Notes under the pieces: generated by a model | What the model was told of the DNA's origin: nothing | Databases searched by the model: none | The model's input: the letters and a program-made list of their open reading frames with translations, nothing else | Program-made: the position numbers and the translations under genes | Part shown: positions 16,413 through 60,297 of the stretch, in pieces | Layout: every line of letters begins with the position of its first letter | How positions within the stretch are numbered: the first letter of the stretch is position 1 | NCBI GenBank assembly: GCA_964019695.1 | Contig: CAXHUL010000506.1 | Location: 62,001 to 126,000, forward strand | From: Loripinus fragilis | Lineage: Eukaryota; Mollusca; Bivalvia; Lucinida; Lucinidae | Length of the DNA: 64,000 nt | Direction: 5' to 3'

Positions 16413-19400
16413 GGCTCATATCATACAGGGTGTCCCTGGAAACATGATACATTTTAAAACTGATTTAGAATGTCACGTCTTTTAGTTTAGTATACTACAA
16501 TGTGCTACAATATAAACAAATATGTGAATAATTTATTTTAAGGCATTGCCAGACTTGTTATTTTGTGAAAAAAAATGATCATGGAAATTATCTCTTATGA
16601 ACCTATCTATAAGTATTTAAATAAAACTATAAAAATACACATGATACAAGGATTTTGGTACAAAGTCATGAGTTTTAGTGACTTATCAAAATTTCTAGCT
16701 ATCGCCCAGGAATCTTCAAGTCTTGAAACCATTTTAGCCTTGTTCACAAAAAAGTTTCAACCTTTATTCATGTGCATATCGTTGCAATAAAATAAGTTGA
16801 TCCCTTTTTGCTCTTTGCTGAACTCGCGATCACATACTTGTTCAAACTAACATGATTGTTGCACTATCTTATCATTTTATAATAAACTTTTCTTTATGGT
16901 TAAATTGCATAACCTTGCTTTGAAAATTTTAGAAACTAAGTTAGCGATGCTTAAATTTTGACACTGTGCATATGTTTTCCTGGTCAGATGCTTTGTAGAA
17001 TAGTTGCATTTGGTAAATGTGTTTACTATGCCTGTGACTGGAGAATTATCTAAGTGCAAATCCCTTGCTAAAATTCTACCATTACTAACTTGTTAAGGTC
17101 ACTGCCCATAGCAATAACCGTAACTCTAAATCATCAAGGGAGGTAATACTTGGTAGCGTTCGATTATGACAAAGTGTGATTTTACGCAACTATGATATGT
17201 TTTCTACAGACAGTAATGCCCATTACACTGCACGTTGGTAATCTGAAAGTGATTGATATCACATTAAAATGCAAACAAAATTTTAAGTATTATGAACGAC
17301 AAAAGTTGGCATTCTTTACGGATACTAAACGATGTACGCTCAGCTCTGCGAGAAGAAAAAAATCAGTCAAGTGCAATGGAACACGCATTTTATCAGGGAA
17401 ATGTCAGTGGACTGTTCGCGGTTTTTTGACAGTCCACAACAACAACAATGATATAACTACTTGTATATAGATCTATATATGATTTTCTGGTTTTATTTTA
17501 CCTGCATTAAAATTTCACCAAGACAAACTATCTCGTCACGTTCTCTAGCGTCTACTTTGAACCTGACGTGCGCTAATGACGTCACTTGCTCTTATGACGT
17601 CATTATGCGTAAATGACAAGTATTGAAATTGACGTTGACGTTGAGAGTCCCTCGCTTTAGTTTTTGCGTCCTAAACAATTTGCCTTATGTCAAATGTGTT
17701 CCAATATTAAGCTACAAGGGCTATCTTGGGCTAAGGTTGACCCAAGTATAGTCGTGAGTCTAAATTATAGTAGGCCTACTCTAAATTTACTTAAGGTACG
17801 CGAGGAATTCTGCAATCAGGGTTTGCAAACGAAACAAAGGCGCAGACCAGCTTGCGCATCCGCGCAGTCTGATCAGCGCCTTTGCTATTCATAAATTGAA
17901 TAGAATCGTATTTTAACTTGCTCCTAGCGCGATTTCACTATTCTATCTAGTCTCTGTGGCTGAGAAGGCTGGTTTTGGTATGATCTTATCGGAAACCCTA
18001 AAGACAGGTTTTGTCGCCTCGATCCTCATTTATATTCATGTAAATACGGACCCAATCCACAAACCTGGTTCGTGTGATATGCACATAGAAAATGTCTAGC
18101 CCCTCTAGACTACTCGTGGCCAATTCCGCCCATGACCACCGCCGACGGGATCCGTACCAAAAATAAAACCCCCTCCGCGCCACTGAATACCCCATTCAGT
18201 AGCGGGAAGGGTGTGGGCATAAAAAGAACCTTTTTCATATAAATGCGGGTCCAACCAAAGCATAGGTAAGTTATAGGTACTCAGTGAGACGGTTCTTTTG
18301 AGCACCCAAAGCAAATATAAAAATAATGAGCAATAAAATATTTACAATTTTACGTTAAAATTTTTGCGAATCTCCAAGTTTACTCTATATTTGACATGTG
18401 TCAACCGAAAGATGTCCGTCAAGGGATATATAGATCTAATAGAAATAAACCTCCTCTGGTCATGTGTTAAGTTCTGGCCTTGCTTCGCGATCGGGCATAA
18501 GTATGGCGCCCGAGGCCGCAACAAAGATATAAAAACATTTAAAATTCTTGGATGAGTACATGTAGTATATGCATCGATAATTTGAAGCGATGCATATTGA
18601 AACAGCATATTTTTCACCTAAATTAGACATGCAGAGTTACCCCGTGACCTTGAAAAACGGTAAATGTTCCCAAAACATTACATCTCTATCTTAAAGATGC
18701 ATCTATGCAAATTTGGTCAAAATATATCGACTAGGTGTTCAGACAAAATGCAGATATGTTTCTTTTTACCGTGGGTGGGGTATTTTGATATCTGTTTTGG
18801 TATTAAAAAGTCTTCTCATATAGGCATATAAATGTTCCAAGTATTTGGAGTACATATAGTTTCATTTGGAAGTTCACAGTGAGGTATTTCAATCCATTTT
18901 GTCTGGTTCGTAAGGTTTTAACATGCTTAGAAATAAGAAAAGCCTGCTTAGTTCATTATTTTGCAGTTTAGGGGGTAGGGATAATTATTTGGTAATATCT
19001 CACTAATTAGACGGTGAATTTTTTTAAAATTATGTCATAATGCATCTTATATAATGGTCACTTTCCTAAAAAAAACATTAGAAAAATTTATTTTTTTAAA
19101 GTATGTTCAATTATTGAATTATCAGTCAGTAATTGCTGAAAATGAATGCATAATTATCGATGAATGCTGGTTTGAAAGCGTGATACGAAGAAAAATACTT
19201 GTATAGCCGCAAAAGAATGGTTTGAGAAAAAGTTCTTAATTATTAATGGCTTCGCATGCTTGTTTGAAATAACGATTTCCAAATATAAAATTGAGTTACA
19301 GAATACTTTATTTGTCTTAATGAGTTTCAAAAAAGCTGCGTGAAAAGGCCAACACAGGCTATATAATGAAGAGCTGTAACTTTTGAACTGGACGGTAAAT

Positions 19401-19727
19401 TTCCTTTATTTTGCGTTATTTTTCTTATAATATGATGTACTACAGAATAACAAAAAATGAAAAAATTCTATTTTTTGGAAAAAAAAATCGCCCAGGTGTG
19501 GGCAGTGACCTTAAATTTCCGTTAAAATGCACTGGTGGTCAATATACCCTCATACATATTGAAATTATGATAAATATTTACTGCAATATATATGCAGCGT
19601 GTGGGATGATGAAACATTGCCTGAAAGAAATCTTCAATGCTTTTTTCTAGTGACTTCCACTTCACCTTGTACAAATGATATATACTTAAAAACAAAAGTA
19701 AACTCACACTTTGAATTACAAAATATG
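16413..19727. other. Spacer with two CRE palindromes and repeat fragments
   Basis: No gene recognised. TGACGTCA occurs at 17577-17584 and 17595-17602, with further TGACGT half-sites to 17641. A fragment of the ATGAGATTTCC family hairpin lies at 17838-17885. A fragment of the 'GGTTCTTTTGAGCACCCAAA' repeat family lies at 18285-18360. The CRE cluster is 3.6 kb upstream of amidase copy B; any link is speculative. Confidence 0.4.
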
Positions 19728-19972
19728 AGCCGCGGCATGAGATTTCCAACAATGTGGTATGTGCGACCAGCAAAGGCTCAGACCAGCCTGCGCATACGCG
19801 CAGTCTGATCAGAGCCTTTGCTAATCGCTTGAATATTCTATGACTGTTATAAGCTACTGACTGCATATCATTTGGAGTTTCAAAGCTTAAAAGGGGGCTG
19901 CAGAGACTCGTCTGAGTCTACACGTGTCAAAATACCATATTGTTGAAAATCTCATGCCGCGGCTCATATATC
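19728..19972. mobile_element. MITE, best copy of the ATGAGATTTCCAACAATG family
   Basis: The terminal inverted repeats are about 35 bp with few mismatches: ATGAGCCGCGGCATGAGATT on the left and its inverted partner ending AATCTCATGCCGCGGCTCAT on the right. The internal hairpin is GACCAGCCTGCGC/GCGCAGTCTGATC. About 245 bp with no coding sequence; a non-autonomous DNA transposon. Confidence 0.8.
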
Positions 19973-21202
19973 TTAATTGCTTTACGTTATCAAAATAAGA
20001 TAATTGTAATGAGCACCTGATACATTATTCATGACAAACAACTTAGGTTAAATAATTACTCTTTAGTTATCTGTGCTTTCATTAAAGCACAGAATCAGCC
20101 TTTCCTAACAGACTCCCAGGTAAACTCAGGATTCGAAGTCGAAGATGTTATTTTAAGGCACTCGATTGCCCTTAAAACATACTGCCTAACATTTTGTCTC
20201 TGGCGTACGGTTAGTTATTGGTAGCACCTAAAAGTTGGTTCTCACTGAAATTATCTCCCTTTGAATTAAACAGTAGTAAATGTTAGTCCTTTCTAAAAGC
20301 TTAACCATTTTTCAATCCGTGATTTGTTTGGACCTCTGCCCAGAGTATGTAACACGATAACCGGATAAAAGTTGCCATCGGTTTGGGAGAAAAATGGAAA
20401 CAATTTGTAAATGGCAATTCCACTGAAAGCACTATTTAGTTAACAAAAGGGTATGGACGTACAAAGATCACCCTAATTTGTGTTACTCGTAGGGTGAACC
20501 GAGCTGATATGAACTTTAAACAACCATATGATAGCATGTCTTTCAGAGTGGGTCTTTAAAATCTTAAATTGTCCAATCTCAAAACTACAGTAAAAATCAA
20601 AAGTGATGCGTTTTGAAAAGTTTTTTGCCCCTTTGCCTGTTACATTAGGGCCTTGTGGTTGCAATTATGACAACGAAAACCATGAATTTCAACTGTCTCG
20701 TGATAATTGATCGGGCTCAAACACATTTAATATATATAGCTCACCAATACTCTGAAAATGTGTATACATATTAAGTGTAAAATTACTTTTTGCTTCAAAT
20801 GTATTTCTACCAGATGAGTTGGCTAGCTGACCAGTCCTCGACCTACTGACTAATTATCTTTAGAAATTAGTAACTGCTTGCTCATGTTTTACACACATTG
20901 GCTTAAATTCAACGATATAGTAGACTAGCCGTATGGTGAGGTGAACATCTTAGATTTTATAGATTTTATCCCTTTTGAAGACATTTTAATTTAATGCATA
21001 GAGGCGAGACTACAATGTGTCTAGTGAATTTTCTGAGACTGTAATCTTTTTTTACCCACATACACCGTGTCTGAAATATAACAAGTATAGTTAATTGGTA
21101 ACAAAAGTCCCTACATGTAACTTTTACTCATCGGTATACAAAGATGTTTAAAGAGACACGCATGTTTGTGAATACTTTAGAAGACGCGACCGTTATCTTA
21201 TA
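19973..21202. other. Region upstream of amidase copy B
   Basis: AT-rich, with no recognisable repeat or gene and no clear TATA box or CpG-rich promoter. The promoter of copy B should lie here, perhaps with an untranslated first exon that cannot be seen. Confidence 0.35.
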
Positions 21203-52176
<30,974 letters not shown>

Positions 52177-52597
52177 TCAACTGAATCACAATTCCTTGGT
52201 TCAACCATTTTTGAACTTCAAAGTTGGGAAGCTGTTACAATAACCTTAATTGGGCCACGTCGCCAAAAACCCCGAGTTATCAGTGTCGCGTGTTCAAAAC
52301 CAAAGCACAAACCATCCTCCGTGTCTGCAAGGTCTGACCAATGACTTTACTAGTAGCTCTCAACATAGAATTAAAGTCTAACATAGAGCCTGCAAAATTT
52401 TTATTTTATATATTAAACTGTAGTGAAATTTTAACCCACCAATGAATTGCTAGTTAGTTATGCTAAGAAAGGCTTACATTCAAAACTTTGGATGTATACA
52501 CAGAGGTCCTGAAGATGACTGACTGGTGGTTACAAATTTTGATATTATTTAGTTCGTTTGTTTCCATACTCTACATCCCAGCCATCAATTTTCAGTC

Positions 52598-52745
52598 ATG
52601 TCATGTCTTTCTGGGTTGAACCAGTACCAAGCAGTGTTTAAAGTGTCTTGCTCAAGGACACATCACAGGGACTTTGGCTGTGGTGCGTCTCTAAATAGCA
52701 ATCCCCAGTCTAACCCTCTGACAACTGAGTCACTGCTCAGCACCT
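52598..52745 (-). mobile_element. SINE fragment, inverted
   Basis: AAGTGTCTTGCTCAAGGACA is the inverted core of the SINE at 43055-43258. A degenerate inverted tRNA-like part follows (CCCTCTGACAACTGAGTCAC). It lies directly left of the mariner element. Confidence 0.6.
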
Positions 52746-52896
52746 ATCATTTATATATGAGGTGTGAACAAAACCCTCTCTGCCAGATTTGCTTCGGTGA
52801 AATTCATTGAATTAAAATCTTTGTCAGTCCGTCATTCGCTCTAATTCAAGGATGCGGTCATGCTTGGTTGCTTATTTAAGGCACTTTTAAGAGAGG

Positions 52897-53459
52897 GTGC
52901 AATACTTTTGCAAAATAGAGAAACTTGAAATCAGAGCAGTTATCAAGTACTTCTGTAAGAAAGCAATGCCTCCCAAGGAAATTCATGAAGACTTCATGGA
53001 AACACTTGGGAAAGATTCTCCTTCTTTTAGCACAGTAAAAAAATGGGCAGCAGAGTTTAAGAGGGGGAGAGAGAACATTGAGGATGATGGACTGTGTGAC
53101 CACCCCAAAGATGCCTTCGCTGCTGATAATGTCAAGGTTGTGCACGCCCTGATTATGTGTGATAGGAGGCGAGACATGCGAAGTTGGCATAGCATAAGTT
53201 TTGTGGCAGTACAATCCATCCTAGCCGACATCTTAGGTATGTCAAATGTTTCAGCAAGATGATGCCGCGAATAATGACTGATGATCAGAATTAGACTCGG
53301 CTCGATATTTCTAGGTATCTCCTGTCTCGCTCTGCAGATTTTATCGAGCCAGTTGTTCTGCTCTTGCAGGAAAACGCCCCTGCCCACACGTCACAAGTTG
53401 CCATGTCTGCTGCAACTGAATGTGGATTTGAAATCATTCCTCATCCCCCATGTCACGCT
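52897..53459 (+). pseudogene. Mariner transposase, N-terminal and mid fragment
   Basis: The first part encodes the paired helix-turn-helix region: RAVIKYFCKKAMPPKEIHED, FSTVKKWAAEFKRGRENIED and VQSILADILGMSNVSA. The SETMAR-type transposase is the closest family I recognise. After about 53262 the frame is lost. MTDDQN is followed by a stop, most of the catalytic domain with the first Asp is deleted, and then LLLQENAPAHTSQ appears with Glu where the second catalytic Asp should be. It cannot encode an active enzyme. Confidence 0.88.
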
Positions 53460-53461
53460 TA

Positions 53462-56135
53462 GGGATGTCAGTTACAATGCAAGGTGGTTCTGGACGACAA
53501 TTCGTTACGGGCCCATGACGACTGCTTACCTGTGCTGGACGACAGGTAACAGGTTTTAGATGACAGATTTCGGGTTTTGGACGACAGTGGAAAGGGGCAA
53601 CGCACACAGACGTCGCAGAAAATGATAATATAGTGTGTTTGGCTATTTTAAATAATTCCTGACATATTAGTGTTTGTAAGTTTGACATTAGAAGTACAAA
53701 GACCATAGATATTTGTAGCTAAATTGTAACACTCTGGTCAGGAAAAGAAACTTCAGAAATGTGTAATTTGTTATTAATTACTTGCGTACTCGTCATGAAA
53801 TAAGCAAAAATGGTCAGACAATAGATCTCACATGATTTTTCTGTCAATTTTAACATGTCCTTCTTAAAAGAAAACTGAAAACCTCTAAATTTCATTTTTC
53901 TAATGTTACTGGTTAGAGACGACTGTGTAACAAGCAATAGACGACGTCAGTTTTTCTGTAACAGATGTGAGACGACATTTTTCTTTCTTTCATGAACACT
54001 TGAGTAGATGTAAATACTGCTCTGAAGCCTATTAAACACCTGAAGAAGTAGTTCAGCATTGCGCGACCTCCCATCGAATGTGCATACCAAGCCCCAGGTA
54101 ATCAGAAGAATTTAAAGGTTAATACCATATATGGGATTGGTGGCATTTTAGTCTTCTGGTTCCAGAGAATATTTAAAAGGGGTTTTACCTTATTTGAGCA
54201 TGGCGGCATCCTAGTCACAAGACCAAGCAGTTAGTGAGTATACTCAGAAAAAAACAACAATCATAAACTCCAGACCAATCCACTACATCATGAGGAAAAG
54301 CCACTTAACATTTACCGTAACAAGATATCCGTAATACCATAAAAGCAAAGCTACCAACTCTATCTTCCTATTCAAGATGATTGCAAAACTATGAAGGGCT
54401 CAAAGTAATGCATACCAAAACAAAGACAAACACAGAACCCCCATTACGAGAAGTACATTAATCAATGAATCAACAACAAGAGAATCACCGCCTCAGAACG
54501 GACAGCAGCCTAAGCAACAGGGGTGGGGGCTTAAATGCATTTTAAGATCATTCGAATAATTTTCGTCCCTCCATCTTAATGAGGCTCCATATGAAATTCC
54601 ATTGACATTGTGGTTTCAAAGAAGATGTTTGAAAATGTTGACGAACAGACAGACGGATGGAGGCTGGAGTCATTTGTATACTATCAGCTCACCTTGGAGC
54701 CTTCAGCTTTGGTACGCTTAAACGTAATTTTATTTGACCAGGTATGATATGTGACTTACACTTTGTCGGACCTGGAGCTTATTAAGGGCAATTGCGGGTA
54801 ACACTTCCCATATTAAATCTTTAATTGTTTGCATACATTTTGTTTCATGTATGGACTGCCAAATTTTGAAAAAAAGGATATGTCACCACGCTCAATTTTT
54901 CATAATCTCACATGGAAATTTTCAGCATTTTACAAATTTTCTGAAAAAATCCAAGTCAATAATATTAAGCTAAAATATTTGTAATCACCATCCAGCTTCT
55001 TTATTTTAATTCTAATTATTGCTCATGTCCTCAAGCTTTCTAGAAAATGTGAATATGCATTTATATTCCCAAGCCATGTCAAGATACTGCATGATATATT
55101 TTGGTTATTCCCCCATAAAAGGATTTCTATTTTAGAGTAAATTATATATAAAAAATCTGACATTAAAAATCTTATTCATTGTATTTATTTCATGGACTAT
55201 CATTTGCCATATTAGAAAAAATGGGGTCACCAGACTAATTATTTTGCAGGAGGGCCAAAGTTATCCCCTTCTCCGCAAATTTCAAGGATAATTCAATTTG
55301 AAAATTAAAGGAATGTAATTTTTTTTATTTATATAATTCAATATTTCTTGTATGTAGTAATTTTGCATTACAAGAGGAAAAAGAAAAGAAAAAAAAACAA
55401 TTTGTTAAAAGTGCCCACCCTGGAATCGACCCTGGTCCTCTGGTTCCAAAGTATGATGCGCTATGCACACGTTTTGCGCGTCTCAAATAACAGTACATAA
55501 TCCGAGTATTGGCCATATTCGTATTCTCATACAGGGTAAATGACAATGACATTTCACCACCGGTCAAAACAGAAGATTCTTGGGTGTAAGATGAATTTAA
55601 TAAATCAATCACTGTCGTCTCCACGTGCGACACTGTCGACAAGTACCTGTAACAAAATATTTGCAGTCGTTACACATCTGTAACATGGAAAAATGACTGT
55701 AGTACATTCGTTTTGGTTTTAAAATCGTGTTCGTCTAAAGCAAGTAGCTTTACAAGAAAAAATTTTCTTGGTCTATGTGATGGACAATGCAATGTCTAAT
55801 CCCATCAAGTCATAAAATGTTCAAAGAAAAAGAAAGTGAAAGTACTAAATAAGGATACGAGGACATGTGTAGTAGAAAATACAGTTTCAAGAATAATAAT
55901 GTATCATATACGCGTTAACTGGATACAGTTGCCATGCTCTACAGGATTGATTAAGTTTAGATAAGTGTCGTGGACAAATACACAAAGACAAAATAAGATG
56001 CTTGCGGTTTATTGTGCCTTAAGTATCCCGAAAACAATACATTTTCAATAACACAAACCTATATTTAGAAATATTTCTTCTGGGACCCGTAACGCACTGT
56101 CGTCCAGAACCACCTTGCGTTGTAACAGACATCCC
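53462..56135. mobile_element. 2.67-kb TIR element nested in the mariner transposase
   Basis: The left end GGGATGTCAGTTACAATGCA (to about 53515) and the right end, inverted, GGGATGTCTGTTACAACGCA (from about 56082) match over about 54 bp with a few differences. Both sides have TA (53460-53461 and 56136-56137). Subterminal repeats of GGACGACA/GACGAC occur inside the left end. Within it lie a tRNA-like SINE piece (about 55415-55490, minus strand) and a weak 'GATACAATC' family copy (54190-54545). No transposase is seen, so it is non-autonomous or eroded. Confidence 0.82.
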
Positions 56136-56137
56136 TA

Positions 56138-56371
56138 AGTGTGCATCTTATGGCTCCTACTGATTTCTATCAGTTCCCAAAACTGAAATACCATCTTCGT
56201 GGTACAAAGTGTGAAAGCAATGAAGGCGTCATAGAGGCAGTTAACGAGTACTTGTGGGACCAGGAAAAGGCCTTCTATGTTGAAGGGATAAGAAAACTCG
56301 AACAGAGAATTGAAGAGATATTATATATAAGAGTAATGGTCAAATTTTCATTCCCTGGTAGCACGAAGTAG
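56138..56371 (+). pseudogene. Mariner transposase, C-terminal fragment
   Basis: Reads LMAPTDFYQFPKLKYHLRGT, then EGVIEAVNEYLWDQEKAFYV and EGIRKLEQRIEE. This follows the D-L-A-P-[ST]-D-[FY]-x-L-F-P-x-L-K end of mariner transposases. It continues the fragment at 52897-53459 once the nested element is taken out. Confidence 0.88.
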
Positions 56372-56925
56372 AAGGGGCCCAGAACTTTTTGATCGTCCCT
56401 CATAGATCCAATGTGCAACCATAACTTTCGTCCCTTTTCCCTGGATTTCTCACTTGTGCCGCCTTACCAGTCACAAGGATCATCACACATAAAACTGTGT
56501 GTCAATCATGTGTGAATGATGATACGTCAAACTTCTAGCAAAACACAAAAGAAGAGCACCCTTACTTACTTTAAACCAAGACCTTTACCCAAATTCCATG
56601 TGTTTTGGTGGCTGTTGACATACCTTCACCACACTGAAAGTAATTGGGCAAACATGCGCGATATATTTGGCCTGATATTTTTTTCAACAGAGGTAGATAT
56701 CATTGGCACTTGCATGACATTCTCTATTTTTTTTAAATTGTCTAATTTTACTCTAGAAAGTAGAAGTGTGCAACATTTGTTAACCATTTTGCAATACTAA
56801 ATGCTTAACCAGATGCTGATCAAATCATTTTGCTTAGTGGTGGTTAAGAATTTAATCGTTTGGTAGGCTTAAAATGGATCTCTTTGAAGGTTCAAAGATA
56901 TATAGCTGCTGGAAATGTAACAGAT

Positions 56926-57160
56926 GAGCCATGACATGTGATTACCAACAATATGGCATTTTGACAAGTGTAGACTCAGACGAGCCTGTACAGCCTCCTT
57001 TTAAGCTTAGAAACTAGATGTTCAGTCAGTAGTTTACATTGTAACACACAGAATAAGGAAGTGACTAGCAAATGCTCTGATCATACTGCGAGTATGCGAA
57101 GGCTGGTCTGAGATTTTGCTGGTCGCACTTACCACATTGTTGGAAATCTCATGTCGCAGC
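56926..57160. mobile_element. MITE, ATGAGATTTCCAACAATG family, inverted copy
   Basis: From GAGCCATGACATGTGATTAC to GTTGGAAATCTCATGTCGCA, with the internal GATCATACTGCGAGTATGCG segment. Opposite orientation to the copies at 16190 and 19728. Confidence 0.65.
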
Positions 57161-57412
57161 TCAAATATGAAACACATGCCCCTTTGGACAAATTTCATAT
57201 TTTGTACATATCCTGCTGAAAACAATGATGAAAGCTTCACCTGAGCTGGGTTGATTAGCCATCACTTTGTTTTGACAAAGGTAGATAATAGTGTGTTTCC
57301 AACTGTCAATCACTACGCAAATGATGCATTTGTGTTTGAGGCCAGAGCGATTTACACCACATGGAGGTAAGTGCTTCCTGCATATGTAATGCGTTTTTAC
57401 AAACACTTGAAC

Positions 57413-57690
57413 AGACCCTGTAGCGCAGTTGGTAGTGAGTCTGACTCTCTAGCTCGATCAAGCCCGGTCCCATACTTTCGCAGAGATTGATTATGAAATA
57501 GTTTCTTCAATCATTCTCCTCCTTTGGATGAATTTTCAGAAGGACAAGCTAAGTATGTATACAAAGTACTGGTTAAATTCTTGGTCAAGCATGCCCAGGA
57601 AAATGTGTGGTTAGGTGAACTGACGGCCTCTACATGACCATAGCTGTTGACTGGGACATAAAACATCAAACCAAACAAAAAATAATCTCT
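57413..57690 (+). mobile_element. tRNA-derived SINE, degraded
   Basis: CCCTGTAGCGCAGTTGGTAG is an A-box-type start; the B box is degraded (ATCAAGCCCGGTCCC). The tail GGGACATAAAACATCAAACC with AAACAAAAAA resembles the tail of the SINE at 43055-43258. Confidence 0.65.
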
Positions 57691-58238
57691 TCATTACAGC
57701 CATACGTATCAGGGAAACAAACAGTTTGGTAAAGAACTGAGATATTCGCTTTGAAAATTGTAGCTAGGTATTTATAAAACAAATATACCTTGTTGGGACA
57801 TATTGGTTGTAGGCAGTTGTAGCCTGGCACAACACCAGTTGAATGTTGACCTAAATTCCTACACAATGGTGGATTGTCAACTCATTGCCCACTAGTGCTG
57901 TCTGCTCATAACCTTTGCAAACAGAATGGACCGAGATCATGCCCGACAAAATGTCCCGCCTGATGTGGATCCAATCTGTTTGAAACTCAGCTGCTATTCC
58001 TGGAAGATTTTTTTCAAAACAGTTGACTTTGAAAACAATCAGCAGACAATTAAAAAAGCATGAAAAAAATTTTCAGGGGTGCAAAAAGTTAAATGGTTCC
58101 TACAGTGTGATGTAGGTTGTCACCCACGACCTGAGGCTAGAATACAAGTTTGTTAAGAAAATGTTCAAAATAAGAAACTTGGCCTCGAGGTCAAAACACT
58201 TTTTTATGCTCAACTCAAATGAGCATGAAATTTATCCT
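57691..58238. other. Spacer, no gene recognised
   Basis: AT-rich. A weak hairpin of the GCAAACAG class lies near 57915-57985. Confidence 0.35.
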
Positions 58239-58293
58239 GCTCATAAATGTTAAAATGCCAACAATTGTTGGCATTTTAACATTTATTAGCAGA
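58239..58293. repeat. Long near-perfect palindrome
   Basis: CTCATAAATGTTAAAATGCC with its complement back to back around AACAATTGTT, about 27 bp per arm. Flanked by TTTATGCTCA-type repeats also present near 28820-28890. Confidence 0.75.
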
Positions 58294-58854
58294 ATAAATG
58301 CATCATATGAGAGCTTTAAAGCAAGAAATACCTATCTTTTTTCAGCATATTAGTTTTTATGAGAAATTTTATGCTCAGTTGATTTGCGCATGAAAAAAGT
58401 TTAATAACCCGGGCCTATTTTCCATACCTTGTAAAATTCATTTGGTAGGTTACCTTTAATATATTTCCCGAGTGACTATCCATCTTTACTACAGATTTCC
58501 AGGAGACTGCAAGGTCAGTGAAAAAGAACTAAGAGAACACTTAATCTGTAATAATTTTATTGAATATGGCACCTAAATAAAATTGCCATAATTTTTATAG
58601 TAGATTTATCAAAGCTCCGTACATACATCTATAAATATTAAATAAAATTAAAAAAAAACTGAAAATATCATTAAAATGTTTTTATTGTTGAAAACAAGTT
58701 TATTGGTAAAATTATTGATGGAATGAGAAATTAAGCCAAGCATCATTTTAGCTGTGATGTAGAAAATCTATCTGTGGTGCTTCCGACCTATTAAGAAACA
58801 AACCAGTTGTCTTATCTACTGATACAAGCTAGAATATTTTATGCCTTTTTGGTT

Positions 58855-59202
58855 ACAGTACAGGCAGCACCTCATGAATACGTAATTAGGACTGGTCAAT
58901 CTTAGAAATAGGTAAAAGCTGAAAATGAGGTGTGGTTTTATTCTAAGGTAACGTAACTGTATCATCTAGTGCCATTACCTCAGAATAGACACAATACACA
59001 TTATTTAGTCCTTAAATCGCAGCAAAATAACTGCATCTGAAAATGTCTTTTTAACATAAGCATAGAGGCAAACATTGTGGACCCAGATCAGACTGCTCCT
59101 ACAAGTGCAGTCTGATCTGGGACCACACTGTTTTTCTATGAGGCTTCAAATATTTTAGTGGACAACAAAAAAAAACATTTTGTAATTATGCGCTTTAAGG
59201 GA
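58855..59202. mobile_element. Fragment of the 48181 element family with hairpin MITE
   Basis: Collinear with 48200-48532: CCTCATGAATACGTAATTAG, GGTAAAAGCTGAAAATGAGG, TTATTTAGTCCTTAAA and the hairpin AGATCAGACTGCTCC/AGTGCAGTCTGATCT. It is in the same orientation but lacks the 33-bp terminus. Confidence 0.65.
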
Positions 59203-59244
59203 TAATAAATGTGAGTTCAGTCTTGTATTTTGGCCTGAATCATA

Positions 59245-59400
59245 GGGCCAGTTAAGGGAAAATAATTTGTGTAAAATTGCGATTATTTTCTTATCCATTA
59301 ATTTAAACATGTGTTTTGGTTGGTCAAAAGAACCGTCTCATCGAGACGTTTCATTGAGTACCCACAATAACGTTTTGGTTGAGAAACAACAAAAAAATTT
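59245..59400. repeat. Repeat, 'GGTACTC..GAACCGTCTC' family, inverted copy
   Basis: AAAGAACCGTCTCATCGAGA is followed by GAGTACCCACAATAACGTTT and TTGGTTGAGAAA. This is the inverted form of 32036-32165, 42240-42360 and 47812-47935. A hairpin MITE relative follows at 59837-59903 (ACCCAGATAAAATGCAGC arms). Confidence 0.6.
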
Positions 59401-60044
59401 CAGTTACACACCCTTATCTGGGGGCCTGCTGAATTCTTACACTTTGGCGGAATGTTATCATTGCTTACTAGTGTCTTTGAGGTTTTTGACATGGCGAGAC
59501 TCAACCCAGTCTCCTCAGCTACAGAGACTAACTAGAATAGTGAAATTAGCTTGTTGCAAGTTTTTATATGGTCCTTTCCGAAAAGTAAAAAACAGAGGCG
59601 CTGATCAGTCTGCGCAGATGTGCAGGCTGGTCTTTGCCTATGTTCGCAAACCCCTAAAAACAATTTTTCTCACATCGTTGTGGGCTAGGCTCTACAACCT
59701 CAGATTTCTAGCAGAAAGCATTTTGTCATTTCGTATATTGAGGTGGTCTATATTCTTGGTAAAAAAAATTCCATCTTAGGTGGTTAGAGTAACCATGAAA
59801 CCTTTGTTTACTGGAAACCCCTAAAGGGGTACTTTGACAAACAATGATGACCCAGATAAAATGCAGCATCATGCTGCATTTCATCAGGGTCTGCACTGTT
59901 TGCTTAGATTAAAACAACCTTCAGGGATATAAATACATTATAATTTAGAAAAATCTCCATGCTACACCTTAAAGTGCATAAAGGGAAGTCCCAACTTATT
60001 GCATCAATATGTATGTGAAAATCCGTCAGAATACATAGAGTTAA

Positions 60045-60238
60045 CTATTGTCCATCACGCAATTTCTCAAAGGCATAAGCAGTCTGAAGCACGGACGTCT
60101 CGTCAAACTGTTTTCCAACAATCATCATTCCTACTGGTAGGCCCTCAGAAAATCCTGCATTGATGGTCAGTGCTGGATGACCACTGACATCAAATGGTGC
60201 TGTATTGGCTAGCATACTAAGAGCATTCTTCATTCGAT
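60045..60238 (-). CDS. Amidase copy C, last coding exon
   Basis: Third member of the cluster, tail to tail with copy B. On the minus strand the exon follows a gtatttcag acceptor in phase 1. It reads DRMKNALSMLANTAPFDVSG, then [20 protein letters not shown] and [20 protein letters not shown], with the stop at 60045. At 194 nt it is the same length as in copies A and B. The last 25 codons match copy B at protein level, while the first 20 differ more. The upstream exon is at 63917-64000, so the last intron is about 3.7 kb, like copy B's 3.8 kb. Confidence 0.95.
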
Positions 60239-60297
60239 CTGAAATACATTTCACTTCAAATACAACCACACAACTGCGAGGTTAGTATATACGTACA

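Larger units (their letters stand above)
52755..56404 (+). mobile_element. Mariner-like element, dead, split by another transposon
   Basis: Starts TATGAGGTGTGAACAAAA and ends with the inverted TTTTTGATCGTCCCTCATA, like mariner termini with TA flanks. The transposase parts are at 52897-53459 and 56138-56371. Between them lies a 2674-bp element of another family (53462-56135). Confidence 0.8.

Noticed and set aside
55325..55642. 105-codon minus-strand frame inside the nested TIR element
   Set aside because: The central part is the translated tRNA-like part of a SINE remnant.
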